From positions 3,782,001 through 3,846,000 of the forward strand of contig NZ_CP109583.1 in NCBI RefSeq assembly GCF_036250755.1: DNA of 64,000 nt. Direction: 5' to 3'. Shown here in pieces: positions 56,004 to 64,000 of the stretch; positions within the stretch are counted from its first letter, which is position 1, and each line of letters begins with the position of its first letter. Origin of the DNA: Streptomyces uncialis. Lineage in GTDB: Bacteria; Actinomycetota; Actinomycetes; Streptomycetales; Streptomycetaceae. Made by a program: the position numbers and the translations under genes. The notes beneath the pieces were generated by a model. That model had not been told where the DNA came from and ran no database searches. It saw nothing but the letters and a program-made list of their open reading frames with translations.

Positions 56004-57914
56004 TCACGCCTGTTTCGAAGCGAGTTCCACCACGGTGATGTCCGACTCCGCCCCGACCCGCACGGGCGGCCCCCAGGCCCCGGCACCCCGAGTGACATAG
56101 AGCTGGGTGTCCCCGTAACGCTCCAGCCCCGCCAGGGTCGGATTCTGGAGTCCGGCGAGATAGCTCACCGGCCACAGCTGTCCGCCGTGCGTATGCCCGG
56201 AGAGCTGGAGGTCCACCCCGTGACGTACGGCGTCATGGATCACGATCGGCTGATGCGCGAGCAGGACCGAGGCCCGTGCGGTGTCGCGGCCCCCGAGAGC
56301 CCGCTCGAAGTCGGGCCCGTCCCCCTCGCCCTCCCCCGCCAGGTCGTTGACCCCTGCGAGATCGAACCCGGGCAGCTCCGTACGGACGTTCTCCATCGGG
56401 TGAAGGCCCAGGTCCCGGACCTCGTCCACCCACTGCTCCGCACCCGAGAAGTACTCATGGTTTCCCGTGACGAAGTACGTCCCATGTCTGGCCCGCAACC
56501 GCGCCAGCGGCTCGGCGGCCGGCCCCAGGTCCGCCACATCCCCGTCGACCAGGTCCCCGACAATGGCGATGAGATCGGGCTGCGTGGAGTTGATCGTCCG
56601 CACCACCCGCTCGGCGAAGGAACGGCCCAGGATCGGACCGAGGTGGATGTCGCTGACCACGGCTATCCGGAAGCCGTGCGCGGACCGCGGCAGCTTGGCG
56701 AGCGGCACGGTCACCCGCTTCACCTTGGGCCCGTTGAGCACCCCGTACGCGCCCGCACCCACGGTGGCCGTCGCCGCGGCGAGCGCGGTACCCGCGACCA
56801 GCCGCGAGACGAACAACCGCCGCGACGGCCCCGCCGTCGCGGTCCCGCCGACCCCAGCGGCCCGGTCTGCCCCGACGAGCTGGGTCACCTCCACCGGCTG
56901 GACCCCCTCGGCGGCCCGGCTCCGGCCAACAGTCTCGGCGCGGTCAGAACCCTCGATCAGCTCGGTGGACCCGGTCGGCCCGGCCGACCCGACTGACCCG
57001 GTCGGCCCGTCGCGGCCGACATGTCCGGTGCCATCAGCGGATCCGGTGAGCTCGGTGGGCTCTGTACCCGAGGCAGAACCGGCGACCGAGGCAGGTCCAG
57101 TAGCCGAGGCGTGGCCGGTGGACGGGGCGTGGCCGGTGGACGGGGCGTGGCCGACGAGAGTGACGCCGGCCGTATCGGGGTGAGCGACGGAGAGATTCCC
57201 GTCCGAAGAGGTCACGGCCTCCGCCGTACGCAGGGACCCCGTACCGGCGGAGGCACCCGCTCCGGTCCTGGCCTCGGCCACCACGGCCGAACCCGCACCG
57301 ACCCCGCTCAGCGCACCCGAGGCACCCGTATCCGCGCCCACACCCGCATCCGCCCCAGCGGGCTCAGCCCCAGTAGGAACCCCCACAGCGGTCCCCACCA
57401 AGGTCTGCGCCCCGGCGCCCCCAGGACCAATACCTCCGGGCGCGTCACCTTCGGGACCGGCAGTGCCAGGACCGGCAGGGCCAGAACCGATGTCCCCGGG
57501 TTCAACGACCCCAGATCCGGCCCCCCGGCCCGTCCCCGCACCCTGCGCTGTCCGCGGTCCACGACCGCTGGCTCGCCCGGCGTCCCGGCGATCGAGGAAA
57601 CGTCTCAACAGCGGCCGGACCCCCTCGCCCACAAGCAGCGCGAGCATCAGGTACAGCATCAGAGCCACCCAGAAGTAGCCCGGCCAGGCGAGTGTCTGCT
57701 GCAACCAGAAGGGCGCCCCGAGCCGCCCGCTCGCCAGCGCGCCGAGCATCAACAGCGGGCCGGCCACGAACACCGCCGAGCCCAGACGACGGGCCACCGT
57801 GCCCTTGACCGTGGTGTCACGCACCATGCGCCGCCACACGTACCACTGGAGACCGGTGATCACCGTGAAGACGGTCAGGCCGATCAGAAGCACGACCAGC
57901 ATCGGACCCCCCAT
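56004..57914 (-). CDS. Membrane metallophosphoesterase with long disordered insert
   Basis: 636 residues from ATG 57914. ATG 57902 is equally possible. Residues 1-100 have three to four membrane helices (LVVLLIGLTVFTVITGLQW and ALMLYLMLALLVGEG). Residues about 115-370 are a Gly/Ala/Thr/Ser-rich insert with repeats (GHAPSTGHAPSTGHASATG). The catalytic domain follows a helix near residue 380: VVSDIHLGPILG, IVGDLVDGDV, VTGNHEYFSG, LAHQP and SGHTHGGQLWP, all calcineurin-like metal motifs. The insert is much longer than in the usual YkuE-type enzymes of this family. Confidence 0.88.
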   Translation of the reverse strand: MGGPMLVVLLIGLTVFTVITGLQWYVWRRMVRDTTVKGTVARRLGSAVFVAGPLLMLGALASGRLGAPFWLQQTLAWPGYFWVALMLYLMLALLVGEGVRPLLRRFLDRRDAGRASGRGPRTAQGAGTGRGAGSGVVEPGDIGSGPAGPGTAGPEGDAPGGIGPGGAGAQTLVGTAVGVPTGAEPAGADAGVGADTGASGALSGVGAGSAVVAEARTGAGASAGTGSLRTAEAVTSSDGNLSVAHPDTAGVTLVGHAPSTGHAPSTGHASATGPASVAGSASGTEPTELTGSADGTGHVGRDGPTGSVGSAGPTGSTELIEGSDRAETVGRSRAAEGVQPVEVTQLVGADRAAGVGGTATAGPSRRLFVSRLVAGTALAAATATVGAGAYGVLNGPKVKRVTVPLAKLPRSAHGFRIAVVSDIHLGPILGRSFAERVVRTINSTQPDLIAIVGDLVDGDVADLGPAAEPLARLRARHGTYFVTGNHEYFSGAEQWVDEVRDLGLHPMENVRTELPGFDLAGVNDLAGEGEGDGPDFERALGGRDTARASVLLAHQPIVIHDAVRHGVDLQLSGHTHGGQLWPVSYLAGLQNPTLAGLERYGDTQLYVTRGAGAWGPPVRVGAESDITVVELASKQA

Positions 57915-58051
57915 TTTTCCTGTGCTGACTCACTCTGTGTAACTACCGCTCCCGGTCCCTGAGTTCCCTGGACCCGGAAGAGACCCCGGACGGGTGCTGT
58001 GACGCGGATTACCCTCCCGCGCGCGAGCGACCGGCGCCCGAACCTCCGAAT

Positions 58052-58294
58052 CTATGAACCGGCCCGCAGTGCACGCACCCCACGCAACCCGATGGCCCCC
58101 ACCACCGTCCCCAGAACAAAGGACACAACGGCGAGCAGCAGGTGAACCCAGAAGTATCCGGTCGGGTCGCCCGCGTCGTCGAAGGCGAGGCCGCTGCCGT
58201 CCTTCCACAGATTCTTGGCGAAAGTGATCCAGATGACCCAGCTCCACACCCCGAAGGCGAGCAGGAACCAGGAGACGGGGCGGCTGAGCTTCAT
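58052..58294 (-). CDS. SCO4848-family membrane protein
   Basis: 80 residues from ATG 58294. It has two membrane helices (FLLAFGVWSWVIWITF and WVHLLLAVVSFVLGTVVG) with the conserved SRPVSWFLLAFGVWSW and a polar loop ending GYFWVH. This actinomycete-only family is recalled under the S. coelicolor name SCO4848 and lies beside a D-Ala-D-Ala carboxypeptidase, as here. Function unknown, possibly cell-envelope related. Confidence 0.85.
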   Translation of the reverse strand: MKLSRPVSWFLLAFGVWSWVIWITFAKNLWKDGSGLAFDDAGDPTGYFWVHLLLAVVSFVLGTVVGAIGLRGVRALRAGS

Positions 58295-58526
58295 GACCTC
58301 AGTATCGCGACCGCTCCGGCGTGCCCGCTCACAGGGTGGCGCCGGGTCCGTGGCCGACCGGACCGACCGCCCCGGCCCACTCCCTCCTCACAGCCCCGCC
58401 GCTGCCACCCGAGCAGGGTCTTCCCGCCATCTTCACGGCCACTTCCGGACAGCGACCCCGGTACCGCAGCGGGCAGGGAGCACCTCGCGCGAAGCGCTCC
58501 CAGGAAGTGCCGGTACCTTCTCGACC

Positions 58527-59786
58527 GTGTCTGCCATCCTCGCCCCCACGAAGAGGGTGACCGCGTTGCTGGTCGCCTCCGCCTTGTCCTGGTCCGCCCT
58601 GGCCCCCGTCGCCTACGCGGACGAGAAGCCCAAGGACAAGAAGGAGACGATCAAGCCACCGAGCATGATGTCCTCGGTGGGCGGGGTACGGCTCGGCAAG
58701 CCCGGCACCCAGGTCGATCTCGGGACGGGCGCCCCTGTCCTGCCGAAGGATCTGACCGGCCGGTCCTGGATCGTCGCCGACGCCGAATCCGGCGCGGTCC
58801 TCGCCGCACACAACGCCCACTGGCGGCTGCCGCCCGCCAGCACTCTGAAGATGCTGTTCGCGGACACCGTCCTGCCCAAGTTCCCGAAGACGCAGAACCA
58901 CAAGGTCGCGCCTTCCGACCTCGCCGGTCTCGGGGCCGGCTCCAGCCTGGTCGGCATCAAGGAGGAGCAGACGTACTCGGTCCACGATCTGTGGCTCGGC
59001 GTCTTCCTCCGCTCCGGCAACGACGCCGTGCGTGTCCTCTCCGCGATGAACGGCGGCATCCCGCAGACCGTCGCCGATATGCAGAAGCACGCTGAAGAAC
59101 TCCAGGCACTCGACACCAAGGTCGTCTCCCCCGACGGGTACGACGAGGCAGAGCAGGTCTCCTCCGCGTACGACCTGACCCTGATCGCCCGGTCGGGGCT
59201 CCAGAAGAAGGACTTCCGGGAGTACTCCGCGACCCTGCGAGCCCAGTTCCCCGCGGAGGCGAAGAAGGGCAAGAAGCGGCCGTCCTTCGAGATCCAGAAC
59301 ACCAATCGCCTCCTCAGCGGTTCCTACGGCCTCAGCCCGTACAAGGGCATCGCCGGGGTCAAGAACGGCAACACGACCAACGCGGGAGCCACCTTCACCG
59401 GTGTCGCGGAACGGGGCGGCCGGGTCCTTCTCGTCACGGTCATGAACCCTTCCGGCAAGGAACGCGACGCCGTCTACAAGGAGACCGCCCGTCTCCTCGA
59501 CTGGGGTTTCCAGTCCGCCGGCAAGGTCACCCCGGTGGGCGAGCTGGTGCCCCCGAAGAGCGCGGACACCGGGGGCGGCGAGAGCGAGGGCTCAGGTTCA
59601 CAGGCCCAGGCGGGCGGCGCCGCCGACACCTCGGGCAAGGACTCCACCACCACGAAGGCCTCCTCGCAGGAGTCCTCCGGAGGGATGGGCATCGCCCTCG
59701 GCGTCATGGGCGGCGCGCTGATCGTCCTGGCGGCCGGCGTCTTCGTGATCAACCGCCGCTGGCCCACCCAGGCCCGCCGCCCCTGA
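58527..59786 (+). CDS. D-alanyl-D-alanine carboxypeptidase (S11/DacA-type PBP)
   Basis: 419 residues from GTG 58527. A signal peptide occupies the first 35 residues (VTALLVASALSWSALAPVAYA). The S11 transpeptidase motifs are S-x-x-K in PPASTLKML, S-x-N in RSGNDAV and K-N-G in GVKNGNTT, in place of K-T-G. A C-terminal Ser/Gly linker ends in a membrane helix (IALGVMGGALIVLAAGVFVI) and basic tail, so the enzyme is anchored outside the membrane. It trims D-Ala from peptidoglycan stem peptides. The KNG form of motif 3 is also seen in streptomycete relatives. Confidence 0.9.
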   Translation: MSAILAPTKRVTALLVASALSWSALAPVAYADEKPKDKKETIKPPSMMSSVGGVRLGKPGTQVDLGTGAPVLPKDLTGRSWIVADAESGAVLAAHNAHWRLPPASTLKMLFADTVLPKFPKTQNHKVAPSDLAGLGAGSSLVGIKEEQTYSVHDLWLGVFLRSGNDAVRVLSAMNGGIPQTVADMQKHAEELQALDTKVVSPDGYDEAEQVSSAYDLTLIARSGLQKKDFREYSATLRAQFPAEAKKGKKRPSFEIQNTNRLLSGSYGLSPYKGIAGVKNGNTTNAGATFTGVAERGGRVLLVTVMNPSGKERDAVYKETARLLDWGFQSAGKVTPVGELVPPKSADTGGGESEGSGSQAQAGGAADTSGKDSTTTKASSQESSGGMGIALGVMGGALIVLAAGVFVINRRWPTQARRP

Positions 59787-59887
59787 ATCCGCCCTGACTC
59801 GGGCCTGACAGCCCCCATGCCGCGGTGTGGTGGCGTCCGGCCTCACATGGGCCCGCCGCCGCTCCCAGCCGTAGGTGGGGCGCTCTC

Positions 59888-60871
59888 CTAGGCACCGCTC
59901 GGCCGTGCGTCCCTCCCGGCACCCGCCGCCCCGCCGTTCCCGTGCCCGGTGGGCTCCGCCCCGTCAGGCTCTCCGTCGTCGGGCCCCTTGCCGACCCCGG
60001 GTCTCTCCGCCTCGGACGGTGTCGACTGGCGTCGGGTAGCGGTCCATGAGGCGCAGTACAACAGCAGCTTCGCCGTGAAGTTGATCCACAACATCAGCGC
60101 CACCGGAACCCCGAAGGCGCCGTACATACTGCGCCCCGCGATGTCCCTGATGTAGCTGCCGATCAGCAGCTTCAGCAGCTCGAACCCAGCCGCTCCCATC
60201 AACCCCGCGATCACCAGGTCCCGCCTCGCGGGCTGCACTCCCGGCAACAGGGTCAGTACGTACAGCAGGACCAGGAAGTCCGCCAGCACGGCCACCGTGA
60301 ACGCGATGACCTGCAACAGCGCCCCGCTCGAACCCGTGTCGTCCACTCCGAGCAGCCGGGCCCCCCAGCCGACCGCCGACGACGCGAGCGCCGACGCGGC
60401 TAGGGACACCAGCCCCGCCCCACCGAGTCCGCCCAGCACTACCGCGTCCTTGACCTTGCGCAGAACCGGGTTCTCCTCGATGTCGGGCAACTTCCACACC
60501 GCCCGCAGGCAGTCCCGCATCGACCCGACCCACCCGATGCCCGTGAACAGCAGCAGCGCGCCCGCGACCAGTCCGACGGTGCCCGCGTTGGCCACCAGGC
60601 TGCTGATGTCGAGCTGATCGGAGATACCGGGCACCTGCTCGGAGAGCTTCTCCTCCAGCTTCTTCTGTCCCTGGGTGTCCAGGGTCGCCGCTGCCACTGC
60701 CGCCGCCACCGTGATCAACGGGAACAGCGCGAGGAAGCTCAGGAACGTCATCGCCGCCGCGAGCTGCGTCCACTTCACGTCCTCAAGCCGCTCGTAGGCG
60801 CGCCAACCGTGTGTGTCCATCAGCCGCCCGATATACGGACCGATCCCGGGGATCTTCTTCAGCCAGTCCAT
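59888..60871 (-). CDS. YihY/BrkB-family membrane protein
   Basis: 327 residues from ATG 60871. The family pattern is present: LAAAMTFLSFLALFPLITV (near 38-56, first helix), then helices near 92-112, 141-160, 184-207, 221-236 and 245-270 (GAFGVPVALMLWINFTAKLLL), six in all. The N-terminal LKKIPGIGPYIGRLMDTHG is typical of actinobacterial members. The C-terminal 50 residues are disordered. These proteins were once thought to be RNase BN. Their role at the membrane is still not settled. Confidence 0.88.
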   Translation of the reverse strand: MDWLKKIPGIGPYIGRLMDTHGWRAYERLEDVKWTQLAAAMTFLSFLALFPLITVAAAVAAATLDTQGQKKLEEKLSEQVPGISDQLDISSLVANAGTVGLVAGALLLFTGIGWVGSMRDCLRAVWKLPDIEENPVLRKVKDAVVLGGLGGAGLVSLAASALASSAVGWGARLLGVDDTGSSGALLQVIAFTVAVLADFLVLLYVLTLLPGVQPARRDLVIAGLMGAAGFELLKLLIGSYIRDIAGRSMYGAFGVPVALMLWINFTAKLLLYCASWTATRRQSTPSEAERPGVGKGPDDGEPDGAEPTGHGNGGAAGAGRDARPSGA

Positions 60872-61104
60872 GACCTGCCACCTCCTCCTGCCGTCGTCCG
60901 ACGCCCGTCCACGGGCCGCCGCTGCTCCCGTAGCCCCATCACGTCACCCGTACCGCTCTCCGCCACTGTCCGGGACACACAGGTCCGCATACCCCACGAT
61001 CCCGGCACCCCACCTGCTGTCCACCCACTTCTCCCACGGCCGGGCGGCTCCACTGACAGCCGCCCGGCACTCACCCATAAGCACCGGGGCTCCGGCGCCC
61101 TACC

Positions 61105-62184
61105 TCACAGCCGCTCCGCCGTGCCGCTGCCGGATCGCGGCACCCCGGACACACCGCCGGCCCATCGCTCAGCAACGGGACCGCTCCCGGTCCCCGACCC
61201 CGCCGTCCCACCAGGACCGAGCACCGAGCCGCCCATCTGACCGAGCAGCATTCCGAGCACGGGCCTCAGCACGGGCCCCACGACCGGCCGGGGGACGAGC
61301 GGCAGCACAGGCCGAGGAACATGCCGCGCACCGGACCGGGGAGCATGCCGCCCGGCATGCCGGGGGACGACTCGCGCGACCGGCCGGGGAGTCGGCAACC
61401 AAGTCCTCGCCTCGTCCCCCGTCGCGTCGCGGCCCTCCCACAGCCCCGTCCCCACGCCGACGGAAGGCCCGGGGCCCTGCCATCGGTCCCCAGCGGCCGC
61501 AGGAGTGGTCATCACCGTCGAGGTCCGTGCGGCTTCCTGGACTCGTGACACCAATCGCCCCGCCCGCTCGGCGACCGTCGCCCCGGCCTGCGAAACAGCC
61601 GCCGCTCGGCCATTCGAAACAGCCGCCAGCGCGGCCGAGATCCGCCCTGCCGTGAACGCCGTCGAAACAGGCCCGGCCGCCGCCAAGGCCCTGAACATCC
61701 ACGGCGCCCCCAACTTCGCCGTGATCGCCCCCAGAGCAGCGCCGGCCACCACATCCGTCGGATAGTGGACCCCCACCACCATGCGCGACACGCACATCGC
61801 CGCCGCCAAGGGTGGCAGGACGAGCGCCCCGGTAGGTGACAATGCCCCGAAAGCCACCGCTGCCGCAGCCGCAGCCGTGGCGTGCGAACTGGGGAAGGAG
61901 TGCCGCCCCGACGTCCACACCAACGGTGCCGCCTCACCCGGCCGTGGCCTACGCACCACGAGCTTGATCCCCATGCTCACCGCATGCGCTCCGAACGTCA
62001 CCGCCGTCCCTCGCAACCACGCGGTCTTCCGCTCCTCGTCCACAGCGGCGCCCACCAATCCGGCGGCGAGCCACATCGCACCGTGTTCTCCACTCCACGA
62101 GAGCAACCGCGCGGTCGCCAACACCCTTGGAAACTGTCCGCAATCACGCAGCGCCGTCAGCAAGCGCTGATCCAACTCGTGCAC
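61105..62184 (-). CDS. PAP2-family membrane phosphatase with Arg/Pro-rich tail
   Basis: 359 residues from TTG or ATG near 62184 (MHELDQRLLTALRDCG). PAP2 motifs are KLVVRRPRP (motif 1), SFPSSHATAA (motif 2) and SRMVVGVHYPTD (motif 3), with membrane helices around them. The last 130 residues are not part of the phosphatase fold. They include repeated R-P/R-H pieces (RPVARVVPRHAGRHAPRS, ARHVPRPVLPLVPRPVVGPVLRPVLG in part) and a Gly/Ser tail. Likely substrates are lipid or polyprenyl phosphates. It lies beside DprE2, which also acts in polyprenyl-linked sugar metabolism. Confidence 0.82.
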   Translation of the reverse strand: MHELDQRLLTALRDCGQFPRVLATARLLSWSGEHGAMWLAAGLVGAAVDEERKTAWLRGTAVTFGAHAVSMGIKLVVRRPRPGEAAPLVWTSGRHSFPSSHATAAAAAAVAFGALSPTGALVLPPLAAAMCVSRMVVGVHYPTDVVAGAALGAITAKLGAPWMFRALAAAGPVSTAFTAGRISAALAAVSNGRAAAVSQAGATVAERAGRLVSRVQEAARTSTVMTTPAAAGDRWQGPGPSVGVGTGLWEGRDATGDEARTWLPTPRPVARVVPRHAGRHAPRSGARHVPRPVLPLVPRPVVGPVLRPVLGMLLGQMGGSVLGPGGTAGSGTGSGPVAERWAGGVSGVPRSGSGTAERL

Positions 62185-63104
62185 AGGTCCCCCAGCTTCG
62201 ATCCGTATCTGTCGCCCCTACGCAACATCCAAACGAAGCAACCTGATTGGATGACACTCCCCCAATCCCCCATTTCAGTGATCATCCCTCAAAATTTGCG
62301 CAATACGTCCAATCGATACCGATACGGTCGCCCTCATGCCCGTCGACTCATGTCCGGCCGGAACCGCCCATGACGGCACGTCCGCGCCACTCATCAGGAC
62401 ACCCCCGGAACCGGCGCCGCCTGCCCATACCCGCGCGCCTTCTGCTCGCGTGCCATCTGCTCGCGGGCGCCACCGTCTGACAGCCGTCCGCGCGACCGGT
62501 CGTCGCCCCGGCGCCAACCCTGGCCAGCCGGTCCCCTCTTATGGAGAACCGCGCACCCGCACCCGCGTACCCGAGCTCGCCTGACCGTCGAATTGCCGCT
62601 CCGCTGTGCGCGATCGTCCGTTCACCCCGAGCCCCGGGGCGGCTGGGCACCCCGGTGGACCGGCCGTCGCCGCCGGCGCGACGCCGATCGGTCCACCGAC
62701 CGCCCACCCACAGCCAACTCCCCCTACAACCAGCCATTTCGATCTCCTTGCCCCGCAGTCGACGGCGTCCCGACCTTCACTTCTGGTACACCGACCGCCC
62801 TGGATCGGTTCCCGCCCAGGCCCTGCTTTCTTCGCCGAGCCGAGTCGGCCCGGACCGGGCCAATCCGACCCGGCCGACCCGACCCGACCCGACCCGCCCC
62901 ACCGCCGGCCGGACCCCGAGGCCCCGCTCCGCTCCCGGACCGACGTCCCGATCTCCCGTGCCCCGACCGGCCCGTTCCGCTCCCCTCCCACCGTCCGGCC
63001 TCCGCTTCCCCTCCCCCTCCCCCGTCCGGCCTCCGCCGCCCGACTTCCGCTCGCCCGCCCGGCTCCCGTTCAGCCTCTGCCCCCCGCATCGGAGTGTGGT
63101 TCCC
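62185..63104. other. Long intergenic region with pyrimidine-rich strand
   Basis: 920 bases before the DprE2 gene. From about 62250 to 62340 the DNA is less GC-rich and may hold a promoter (TTGCGC with GATACG downstream). From about 62860 to 63060 the plus strand is almost all C and T, with repeated CCGACC, CCCGAC and CTCCCC units. Open frames here are Pro/Arg-rich and not convincing. Confidence 0.5.
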
Positions 63105-63860
63105 ATGAAGGACGCCTTCGGCCTTCCCAATTCCCTGCTCGTCCTCGGTGGTACTTCCGAGATCGCGCTCGCCACAGCGCGCCGACTGGTGGCCCGCAGC
63201 ACCCGGACCGTATGGCTGGCGGGGCGCCCGTCACCCGGGTTGGAGTCCGCCGCCGACCAGCTGCGCGCGCTGGGGCCGGACGTGCGCACGGTGACGTTCG
63301 ACGCGCTCGAACCCGGAACGCACGAAGCTGCCCTCGGCAAGGTCTTCGCCGAGGGCAGCATCGACATGGTGCTGATGGCGTTCGGTGTGCCCGGGGACCA
63401 GGCACGCGACGAGAGCGACCCGGTGGCCGCGGTCAACGTCGCCCGGACGAACTACATCGGCGCGGTGTCAGCGGGGCTCGTATGCGCCCAGGCACTCCAG
63501 AATCAGGGCCACGGCACCCTGGCCGTCCTGTCCTCCGTCGCGGGCGAACGGGCCCGTAGAAGTGACTTCATCTACGGCTCCAGCAAAGCCGGTCTGGACA
63601 CCTTCGCACAGGGCCTCGGCGACGCGCTGCACGGCACCGGTGTGCACGTCATGGTCGTGCGTCCTGGATTCGTGCGGACGCAGAAGGGCGTCGCTCCGCA
63701 GAGGATCACCTTGTCCACGACGCCGGAAGCAGTGGCGACAGCGATCGAGGCCGGGCTGCGGCGGCGTTCGGAGTCGGTGTGGGTACCCGGCGCACTGCGG
63801 GTGGTGATGTCGGCGCTGCGGCACACTCCGCGCGCGGTCTTCCGCCGTCTCCCCTGGTGA
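63105..63860 (+). CDS. dprE2: Decaprenylphosphoryl-2-keto-ribose reductase-like SDR (DprE2)
   Basis: 251 residues from ATG 63105. The N-terminal MKDAFGLPNSLLVLGGTSEI has the TGxxxGIG-like dinucleotide motif in its GGTSEIA form, typical of DprE2. FGVPGDQARDE and the catalytic Y-x-x-x-K in FIYGSSKAGLD follow, with VVRPGFVRTQK and a helical end FRRLPW. DprE2 reduces the 2-keto sugar in the DprE1/DprE2 epimerisation that makes decaprenylphosphoryl-arabinose-type donors. DprE1 is not within the window. The substrate lipid length in this organism is not shown by sequence. Confidence 0.88.
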   Translation: MKDAFGLPNSLLVLGGTSEIALATARRLVARSTRTVWLAGRPSPGLESAADQLRALGPDVRTVTFDALEPGTHEAALGKVFAEGSIDMVLMAFGVPGDQARDESDPVAAVNVARTNYIGAVSAGLVCAQALQNQGHGTLAVLSSVAGERARRSDFIYGSSKAGLDTFAQGLGDALHGTGVHVMVVRPGFVRTQKGVAPQRITLSTTPEAVATAIEAGLRRRSESVWVPGALRVVMSALRHTPRAVFRRLPW

Positions 63861-63918
63861 TCCACCGAACCCCGCAAGGGACCGCTGCCCAGGTCCGCGA
63901 CCAGCAGTCGTGAACAAT

Positions 63919-63940
63919 GCCGACCCGCGCGCGGGTCGGC
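63919..63940. terminator. Terminator-like palindrome after dprE2
   Basis: GCCGACCCGC followed by GCGCGGGTCGGC forms a perfect palindrome with a GC-rich stem. It lies 59 bases after the dprE2 stop and has no T-run. Confidence 0.5.
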
Positions 63941-64000
63941 TGTCAGCGAGCCGGGAGCGTTCCGCGTTCGGCGGGGGCCGTGACCTGCTGCGGCACGGTG

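Noticed and set aside
62336..62584. 82-residue frame and an internal 36-residue frame in the long gap before dprE2
   Set aside because: Pro/Arg/Thr-rich with no ribosome site or known family. A short leader peptide cannot be excluded but is not supported.

Overview
The window reads as a chromosomal segment of a Streptomyces or close relative. Coding DNA is very GC-rich with G/C at third positions, GTG/TTG starts are frequent, and there are actinomycete-specific families (DUF397 plus WhiJ-type XRE regulator, an SCO4848-type membrane protein, DprE2). The succinate dehydrogenase operon is of the actinobacterial type.

Region 1 (1-16.4 kb) is the right part of a siphovirus-like prophage that continues off the left edge. 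Tail genes run rightward (tape measure end, distal tail, Gp37-like baseplate protein, tail fibre with a self-cleaving chaperone), followed by lysis genes (membrane protein, amidase endolysin, holin). A short leftward block follows (histone-tail-like protein, membrane protein, winged-helix protein). Then comes a rightward early block: candidate repressor, RecB/Cas4-type nuclease, RecA/DnaB-like ATPase, Holliday-junction-resolvase-like nuclease, a primase split into overlapping zinc-finger and Toprim genes, a metallophosphoesterase, and two small genes resembling halves of a sigma factor. Eight copies of a 17-bp motif (consensus TGTCAACMTGTAACTAA), mostly in pairs, lie in this early block and look like repressor operators or stoperators. 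No integrase is visible in this part.

Region 2 (16.4-24 kb) is accessory: a DUF397/XRE/ATP-binding regulatory cluster, four unrecognised genes, and a compact ATP-grasp RiPP (graspetide) cluster of precursor, ATP-grasp ligase and PIMT-type methyltransferase with 4-nt overlaps.

Region 3 (24.4-32.7 kb) is core-like: two hypothetical genes, a membrane-anchored GH20 hexosaminidase with a collagen-like cytoplasmic tail, an OHCU decarboxylase, and sdhCDAB.

Region 4 (32.7-52 kb) looks like an insertion zone. It holds a methyltransferase, a broken asparagine-synthase-like gene, a broken tyrosine integrase, and a giant Rhs/YD-repeat toxin with HINT domain and overlapping immunity candidate. It also holds a divergent DNRLRE/FG-GAP secreted protein, a membrane protein/DCC-family/TetR operon with a twin palindromic operator, and an MMPL transporter with a fused regulatory-like domain.

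Region 5 (52.4-64 kb) is core-like: a two-component system, a SpoIIAB-like kinase, a metallophosphoesterase, an SCO4848-family protein, a D-Ala-D-Ala carboxypeptidase, a YihY-family protein, a PAP2 phosphatase and DprE2. Many of these host proteins carry unusually long Gly/Pro/Ala low-complexity segments. No rRNA, tRNA or CRISPR array was seen.
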